From assembly GCF_000372865.1 (NCBI RefSeq), contig NZ_KB889965.1, positions 4,795,786-4,859,785 on the forward strand: a DNA stretch of 64,000 nucleotides. The letters run 5' to 3'. Below the pieces are notes generated by a model, which worked only from the letters and a program-made list of their open reading frames with translations, did no database searches and was not told the origin of the DNA. The position numbers and the translations under genes are program-made. Source of the stretch: Methylosarcina fibrata AML-C10. GTDB taxonomy: Bacteria; Pseudomonadota; Gammaproteobacteria; Methylococcales; Methylomonadaceae. This document shows, one piece after another, positions 59,055 through 64,000 of this stretch (within the stretch, counting starts at the first letter, position 1; every line of letters begins with the position of its first letter).

Positions 59055-59729
59055 TCAATTTTGATAGCGTGTCGGGTCTTCAATCCCGGCTGCGGCAAAA
59101 CCGGCTTTCCTCAAACGGCAGGCATCGCACAAGCCGCAGGCACGGCCTTCTTCATCGGCCGAATAACAGGATACCGTCTCTTTGTAATCGACGCCAAGTG
59201 AGGCGCCTTTCCGGATTATTTCGGCCTTGCTCAACGTAATCAGCGGCGTATGGATCGTGACGTGTTCACCTTCGGCGCCGGCTTTGGTCGCCAGATCGGC
59301 AAGCCGCTGAAAGGCCTGAATGAATTCGGGCCGGCAATCGGGATAGCCGGAATAATCGACCGCATTCACCCCGATAAAAATGTCGCGAGCCTGTAAAACC
59401 TCCGCCCATCCCAGAGCAAAAGACAGAAAAATCGTATTTCTGGCCGGAACATAGGTGGCAGGAATGCCGTCCTGGGGGGAGGTGGGGACCGCGATCGTCT
59501 CGTCGGTCAGCGCCGATCCTCCGATCGAATCGAGGCCGAGATGGATGATTTTATGTTCCGCCACTTGATAAGCGGCCGCTATTTTCCGGGCGGCAATCAG
59601 TTCGGCGTTGTGCCGTTGTCCGTAATTGAAACTGAGCGCATGGCACAGATAGCCCTGACTTTTGGCCAGCGCGAGCGTGGTGATGGAGTCCAGTCCTCCC
59701 GATAGAAGGATGACGGCTTTTTTGGGCAT
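59055..59729 (-). CDS. queC: 7-cyano-7-deazaguanine synthase
   Basis: QueC converts 7-carboxy-7-deazaguanine to preQ0 with ATP and ammonia in queuosine synthesis. The 224-residue protein starts with the ATP-pyrophosphatase loop [18 protein letters not shown] and ends with the zinc site [20 protein letters not shown] (four Cys). I chose ATG 59729 (MPKKAVILL), the family start; in-frame ATGs at 59756 and 59828 would overlap queE. It is the last gene of the tol-pal-que cluster. Confidence 0.95.
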   Translation of the reverse strand: MPKKAVILLSGGLDSITTLALAKSQGYLCHALSFNYGQRHNAELIAARKIAAAYQVAEHKIIHLGLDSIGGSALTDETIAVPTSPQDGIPATYVPARNTIFLSFALGWAEVLQARDIFIGVNAVDYSGYPDCRPEFIQAFQRLADLATKAGAEGEHVTIHTPLITLSKAEIIRKGASLGVDYKETVSCYSADEEGRACGLCDACRLRKAGFAAAGIEDPTRYQN

Positions 59730-59739
59730 CGGTAGTGGG

Positions 59740-60381
59740 TTATCTGCCTCGGGCATCGTTCCAGAGAATTTTGTGCAGTTGTATTTGAAAGCGGACGGGC
59801 AAGCGGTCCTTAAGAATTTTTTCCGCAAGCCGGGTTGGATTTTGTTGCCCCATGACCGGAGAGAACAATATCTGGCAACGCTCTGGCAGTTGGTATGCGG
59901 TTAATGTGGCTTTCGACCAGTCGTAATCTTCATCGTTGCCGATAACGAATTTCACCTGATCTCTGGGCGTGAGATGGTCGATGTTCCGGTATAAATTCCT
60001 GCTCAATTCGCCCGAACTCGGCGTTTTAAGATCCATGACCTTGATCACGCGCGGATCGACCTTGGCGACGTCCATGGCACCGCTGGTTTCCAGAGAAACG
60101 CGATAGCCTTCCTTCAGCAGTTCGTTCATCAAGTCGATGCAGGACGGCTGCGCCAGGGGCTCGCCGCCGGTCACGGTGACGTACGGAGTGCCGTAATGTT
60201 TTACTTCATCCAGAATCGCCGCGATCGGCATTTTCTTGCCGCCGGTAAATGCGTACTCGGTATCGCAATAAACGCATCGCAAAGGGCAGCCGGTCAGGCG
60301 GATAAATACGGTAGGAAGTCCTACCGTATCCGATTCACCCTGGAGCGAATGGAAAATTTCGGTAATACGAAGAGAGCTCAC
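59740..60381 (-). CDS. queE: 7-carboxy-7-deazaguanine synthase
   Basis: QueE is a radical SAM enzyme that rearranges 6-carboxytetrahydropterin. The 213-residue protein has the cluster motif [14 protein letters not shown] (CxxxCxxC) near residues 32-39 and the GGEPL SAM motif in [14 protein letters not shown]. It starts 2 bases after the cpoB stop and ends 10 bases before queC, a standard arrangement behind the tol genes in gammaproteobacteria. Confidence 0.96.
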   Translation of the reverse strand: MSSLRITEIFHSLQGESDTVGLPTVFIRLTGCPLRCVYCDTEYAFTGGKKMPIAAILDEVKHYGTPYVTVTGGEPLAQPSCIDLMNELLKEGYRVSLETSGAMDVAKVDPRVIKVMDLKTPSSGELSRNLYRNIDHLTPRDQVKFVIGNDEDYDWSKATLTAYQLPERCQILFSPVMGQQNPTRLAEKILKDRLPVRFQIQLHKILWNDARGR

Positions 60382-60383
60382 GA

Positions 60384-61280
60384 TCAGGGCTTGGCGTCCT
60401 TGACCAGCAGCAGCTTTTTGGAAGCCAGGCGAGCCGCAGCCGTATTAGGATAATTCGCCGTCACCTGGGTCAGATACTCGCGTGCCTTAGCCATGTTGTT
60501 CAAGTCGAATTCGACGTAGCCGAGCTTGAGCAAGGCGTCCGGGACTTTGGCGCTGTCGGGATAGTTCTCGATCACCTTGTGGAACGCCTTGCGCGCGGAA
60601 TCGGCATCCTGATTGACCCGATGGGCTTCTCCGAGCCAGTATTGGGCATTGCCCGCCAGTTGGCTCGACGGATGGTTGTTTAAAAAGGCGTTGAAGACCT
60701 CGATCGATTGCTTGGTTCGGCCGTTGCGCAGCGCATCGTAGGCCTCACGATATTCCTGATTTTCATTCTCGGGGACGGCCGGCGCCTGGGCCGGTGCAGG
60801 AGCGGCCGGAGCCTGAGCTTTATCGGCCGCTTGCCCTCCGGATTCGGCCGGCTGCGCTTCGGCGGCCGGCGCTTCTTCCGGAGAGTCCTTATTTTCCGAC
60901 GCCGGCGGATTGTCCTCTGCGCTTTCCGATGTCGCCGGATTTTCTGCGTCGGCAGAAGGGGCGCCTTCCAGTTTGTTTTCGACGTTCTGCATGCGTTCGT
61001 CAAAATCGGAATACATCGTGCTCAGGCGTTTTTTCAGCTCGGCGTTTTGATAAGCCTGCTCTTCAACCTTGCCGGTCAGGGTTTGCACTTCACTTTGCAA
61101 CTGCTCCAGTCGGTTCAGGATTTCATACATCGTATTGCTTGGAGCGGTTTTTGGGGCATTGGCTGCCGCAGGTGCCTGCTGGGGATAGCCTCCCGCCGTA
61201 TTGACGACCGGAGGCAATGCATGCGACGGCATCGAAAAGCCGCCAGCCGCGAATACTAGCAGAAGAGAGTAGGGCTTCAT
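60384..61280 (-). CDS. cpoB: Tol-Pal periplasmic protein CpoB (YbgF)
   Basis: CpoB links the Tol complex with PBP1B and coordinates outer-membrane constriction with septal peptidoglycan synthesis. The 298-residue protein has a signal peptide (SLLLVFAAGGFSMPSHALP), a coiled coil for trimerisation (about residues 50-95, YEILNRLEQLQSEVQTL), a long Ala/Pro/Glu-rich linker (about 100-165), and three TPR repeats at the C-terminus (YREAYDALRNGRTKQSIEVF; AQYWLGEAHRVNQDADSARK; KLGYVEFDLNNMAKAREYL). It directly follows pal. Confidence 0.95.
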   Translation of the reverse strand: MKPYSLLLVFAAGGFSMPSHALPPVVNTAGGYPQQAPAAANAPKTAPSNTMYEILNRLEQLQSEVQTLTGKVEEQAYQNAELKKRLSTMYSDFDERMQNVENKLEGAPSADAENPATSESAEDNPPASENKDSPEEAPAAEAQPAESGGQAADKAQAPAAPAPAQAPAVPENENQEYREAYDALRNGRTKQSIEVFNAFLNNHPSSQLAGNAQYWLGEAHRVNQDADSARKAFHKVIENYPDSAKVPDALLKLGYVEFDLNNMAKAREYLTQVTANYPNTAAARLASKKLLLVKDAKP

Positions 61281-61871
61281 TTACTTGTATACCAATTCGG
61301 CGCGGCGATTGAGTTCCCACGAGGCTTCATCGCTGCCGAAAGCGGCGGGTTTTTCTTCGCCGTAGCTGACGATGTCGATCTGGCTGTCGGACACACCCTG
61401 GGATTTCATCATGTTGGCGACGGCCTTGGCGCGTTGTTCGCCGAGAGCAATGTTGTATTCGCGCGAACCTCGCTCGTCACAATGACCTTCCACGCTGATG
61501 CGCTGGTTGGGATTGGCGGCCAGGTATTGGGAATGAGCATTGATCACCGGTATGAAATCGGGTTGAACCTGACTGCTGTCGAGCATGAAATAAATGGTCT
61601 GCTTCGACAGAGGGTTGTTCGGATCGCTGAATTCAGGCCCCAATCCCCCTTTGCCGCCGTATTGGCCCGATCCGTAGGCGCCGCCGGCGCCGCCGAATTG
61701 GGAACCCGACATGCCGCCGGCGCCGTTCAGGCCGCTGGTCGAAGCGTCGTTGATGCCGCTTGCGCTCGTTTGAGTGCCGTCCGTCAAACTGGTATCGGCT
61801 GCGTCATCGCTGCAAGCCGACAAAAATACGGCACTGATCGCCAATACTAACAACGTTTTGTTTAATTGCAT
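61281..61871 (-). CDS. pal: peptidoglycan-associated lipoprotein Pal
   Basis: Pal anchors the outer membrane to peptidoglycan and binds TolB. The 196-residue form from ATG 61871 has a lipoprotein signal (LLVLAISAVFLSAC, lipobox LSAC), a Gly/Ser-rich linker (NGAGGMSGSQFGGAGG) and the OmpA-like domain with the DAP-binding region VEGHCDERGSREYNIALGEQRA. ATG 61871 lies 8 bases after AGGA and is preferred to ATG 61877. The stop abuts the cpoB start. Confidence 0.96.
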   Translation of the reverse strand: MQLNKTLLVLAISAVFLSACSDDAADTSLTDGTQTSASGINDASTSGLNGAGGMSGSQFGGAGGAYGSGQYGGKGGLGPEFSDPNNPLSKQTIYFMLDSSQVQPDFIPVINAHSQYLAANPNQRISVEGHCDERGSREYNIALGEQRAKAVANMMKSQGVSDSQIDIVSYGEEKPAAFGSDEASWELNRRAELVYK

Positions 61872-62070
61872 TTTCATATTCCTAAAAAATAAGTTACTAA
61901 TTTTACAAAATAATTCAAATTCTGCCAATAATCCGGCAGGAAGATAAAACCGCCGGAAATGCACTGAGTTGTTTCCGTTCGCTTCGATTAAATGAAAGAC
62001 CGCGATTCAATCTCGCTTTGTTTAAATCAGTCGAAACGAAACGGTAAGAAACTCTCGGCCCATTCCTGTA

Positions 62071-63354
62071 CTAGGGCGACCAGGCGGGTTCGCGCACGGC
62101 ATTGCTGTCGAAAATCAGTTTCTGCTGCATTTTGCCGTCAACGGACACTGCCGCCAGATAGCCGCCGCTGCCGCGCTGCGAAGCATAAAGAATCATGCTG
62201 CCGTTGGGCGCAAAGCTCGGCGATTCGTCGGTGGGGCCGCTGGTCAATACGTTGATGGAGCGGGTGGCCATGTCCATAACGGCAATGCGGTAATCATTGC
62301 CGTTGCCGTGCACCATCGCGATGTATTTGCCGTCCGGCGAGAAACTGGCTCTGGCGTTATAATCGCCCGAAAAAGTCAGTCTTTTCTCCGATCCGCCCTG
62401 GCTGCCGGTGATGTACAACTGGGGCTTGCCGCCCCGGTCCGAAGTGAAAACGATGCTGCCGCCGTCCGGAGACCAAGTGGGTTCGGTATCGATCGCATAG
62501 CTTCGAGTCAGTTTGGTTAACGAGCGCGTGATCAGATTCAGAACGTAAATGTCGGGGCTGCCGTCTTTCGACAAGGTCAACGCCAGTCGCGTGCCGTCGG
62601 GCGACCAGGCCGGGGCGCCGTTGATGCCCGGAAATTCCGCAACCCTTTCTCTCTGGCCCGTTGCCAGGGTTTGTATGTAAATGGCCGCCGATTTTCGCTC
62701 GAACGATACGTACGCCATCTTTCGTCCGTCCGGCGACCATGAAGGCGACATCAGCGGTTCGGTGGAGGTGGCGATCGTCTGAGGATTGAAACCATCGGCA
62801 TCGGCCACCTGCAGCATATGAGTCCGATGTGCTCCCTGGCCGCTGCTGGTAATGTAGGCGATGCGGCCGCTGAAGACGCCTTTTTTGCCGATCAGTTTTT
62901 CGAAAATGAGATCGCTGATGTGATGTGCCGTCCGGCGCAGATCGGCCGCCGATGAACTCATGCGATAGCCCAGCAACTGAGAACCGTTATTGACATCCAG
63001 CAACTGGAACTGGATATTGTATTGTCCTCCCGTCGGCGTCACCTGGCCTACGACCAGATAATTCTGGCCGATGGCTTTCCATTGGTCAAACTGGACCGCT
63101 TCCGCGCTACTGGGACGGCTGGGCATGGATTGTTCGTTCAGAGTCCTGAAGTAGCCGCTGCGCCCTAAATCGGAGTTGACCACCTGGCTGATGGAGATCG
63201 GAGCCACGGCCGCTCCCTGCAGGGCGAAAGGAACCACGGCAATCGGCAAAGCGCTTTCGATGCCCTCGGTAATTTCTATGTCCATTTCGGCTTGCGCGCA
63301 GGGCAGGGCCATGCCCAGCCAGACCAGCCACACTATTCTTTTAAAAACACTCAC
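62071..63354 (-). CDS. tolB: Tol-Pal protein TolB
   Basis: TolB is the periplasmic beta-propeller of the Tol-Pal system; it exchanges between TolA and Pal. The 427-residue protein starts with a signal peptide ([20 protein letters not shown]) and has the N-terminal domain ([20 protein letters not shown]) and five WSPDG-type propeller blades ([51 protein letters not shown]). GTG 63354 is chosen, with GAGGTG upstream. A 199-bp gap (61872-62070) separates it from pal. Confidence 0.96.
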   Translation of the reverse strand: MSVFKRIVWLVWLGMALPCAQAEMDIEITEGIESALPIAVVPFALQGAAVAPISISQVVNSDLGRSGYFRTLNEQSMPSRPSSAEAVQFDQWKAIGQNYLVVGQVTPTGGQYNIQFQLLDVNNGSQLLGYRMSSSAADLRRTAHHISDLIFEKLIGKKGVFSGRIAYITSSGQGAHRTHMLQVADADGFNPQTIATSTEPLMSPSWSPDGRKMAYVSFERKSAAIYIQTLATGQRERVAEFPGINGAPAWSPDGTRLALTLSKDGSPDIYVLNLITRSLTKLTRSYAIDTEPTWSPDGGSIVFTSDRGGKPQLYITGSQGGSEKRLTFSGDYNARASFSPDGKYIAMVHGNGNDYRIAVMDMATRSINVLTSGPTDESPSFAPNGSMILYASQRGSGGYLAAVSVDGKMQQKLIFDSNAVREPAWSP

Positions 63355-63441
63355 GTGCTCACCTCTTTCACTTAACAATACACCCTGATCTTCCTGTTCC
63401 TTTCGATTCAATTCATGGGCGCTATCGATTAAAACAGAAAA

Positions 63442-64000
63442 TTAACGGTCCGGTTCAAATGTAAACGTAAACGATCTGAATTTTTTCGCAAACAGATCCT
63501 TGTCTTTGGGCACAGGCAACGGCGACGCTTTGTTTACCGCGTTTTCGGCCGAGCGATCGAAAATTTCGTCGCCGCTCGACGAGATGACCGTGGCTTCAAT
63601 TACCGTGCCGTCGGACATTAACCGGACCCTGATTTTACACTTTAACCCCGAGCTGGAAGTGGGTGGACGAATCCAGCTTCGATTGGTTTTCAGTTGAATG
63701 GCCGCTCTCGCTTTTTCGAACTCGTCATTCATCGCTTTCGCTTTGGCCTCGGCCTCCGCCTTGGCTTTTGCAGCCGCTTCGGCTTTCGCTTTGGCCTCGG
63801 TTTCCGCCTGGGCTTTTGCGGCGGCTTCGGCTTTCGCTTTGGCCTCGGCTTCCGCTTTGGCTTTTGCGGCCGCTTCGGCTTTCGCTTTGGCCTCGGCTTC
63901 CGCTTTGGCTTTTGCGGCCGCTTCGGCTTTCGCTTTGGCTGCGGCCTCTGCTTTAGCTTTTTCTGCGGCCAGCTTTTTGGCTTTTGCCTCGGCTTCGGCC
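63442..64000 (-). CDS. tolA: TolA, C-terminal part (runs off the window)
   Basis: TolA is the inner-membrane energy-transducing protein that spans the periplasm to TolB/Pal. Visible are the Ala/Lys/Glu helical stalk and the globular domain III ([51 protein letters not shown]). The stalk is built of a 16-residue unit ([16 protein letters not shown]) encoded by 48-bp tandem repeats. The N-terminal membrane helix and start lie outside the window. Confidence 0.95.
   Translation of the reverse strand, partial: AEAEAKAKKLAAEKAKAEAAAKAKAEAAAKAKAEAEAKAKAEAAAKAKAEAEAKAKAEAAAKAQAETEAKAKAEAAAKAKAEAEAKAKAMNDEFEKARAAIQLKTNRSWIRPPTSSSGLKCKIRVRLMSDGTVIEATVISSSGDEIFDRSAENAVNKASPLPVPKDKDLFAKKFRSFTFTFEPDR
63735..63980 (-). 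repeat. 48-bp tandem repeats in the TolA stalk
   Basis: The DNA repeats GCTTCGGCTTTCGCTTTGGC-type units with a 48-bp period, at least four times and nearly identical at nucleotide level in the middle copies. In-frame copy changes would lengthen or shorten the periplasmic stalk. Confidence 0.9.

Overview
The window is chromosomal DNA of a gammaproteobacterium. The conserved blocks hfq-hflX-hflK-hflC-hisZ-purA, hrcA-grpE-dnaK-dnaJ-dapB, carA-carB-greA-yhbY-rlmE-ftsH-glmM-tpiA-secG-tRNA-Leu and tolA-tolB-pal-cpoB-queE-queC all fit that class. A methanotroph-type (Methylococcales-like) host is my guess from overall gene order and moderate GC. No methane- or methanol-oxidation gene is present to prove it.

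Layout. (1) 1-34.7 kb is core genome: the end of an alpha/beta hydrolase, RNA chaperone Hfq, ribosome-associated GTPase HflX, the HflKC regulators of FtsH (FtsH itself lies at 29.7 kb), histidine and purine genes, an Ser-Gly-Thr repeat secreted protein convergent with a TibC/Aah-like heptosyltransferase, GlpD, an EamA transporter, a cold-shock protein, nadK-recN, the CIRCE-controlled hrcA-grpE-dnaK-dnaJ heat-shock genes with dapB, a cyclopropane fatty acid synthase, carAB, greA, yhbY, rlmE, ftsH, glmM, tpiA and secG. (2) tRNA-Leu(GAG) at 34.6 kb is an integration hotspot. A 6.3-kb satellite-like island (integrase, AlpA, DUF3987 replication-type protein, small zinc-ribbon and HGGxTG proteins) is bracketed by the tRNA 3' end and an imperfect copy of it at 41.0 kb. 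A second, frameshifted integrase follows immediately, then phage-satellite genes (DUF2335 protein, Ogr/Delta activator). (3) 44.1-48.2 kb is a scrapyard: a truncated AT-rich gene, a broken IS21 element fused to a 5'-truncated IS3 element. (4) 48.3-52.7 kb holds a three-gene minus-strand operon NurA-like nuclease, HerA-like ATPase, DNA amino-methyltransferase. This is the best candidate for an unusual defence system in the window. (5) 52.8-58.7 kb has a YVTN beta-propeller surface protein, a small membrane protein, a macro-domain protein, a YihY/BrkB membrane protein and a degenerate receiver-domain protein. (6) 59.0-64.0 kb is the tol-pal-queE-queC cluster on the minus strand, with tolA running off the window.

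The most notable observations are: the NurA-HerA-methyltransferase operon; a roughly 100-bp inverted pair of GGCGAA iteron arrays with identical spacing (9-9-34-11-10) flanking the DUF3987 gene, which resembles in design the ori/crr pair of phage P4; and the pairing of a 17-fold Ser-Gly-Thr repeat protein with a heptosyltransferase that normally glycosylates serines of surface adhesins.
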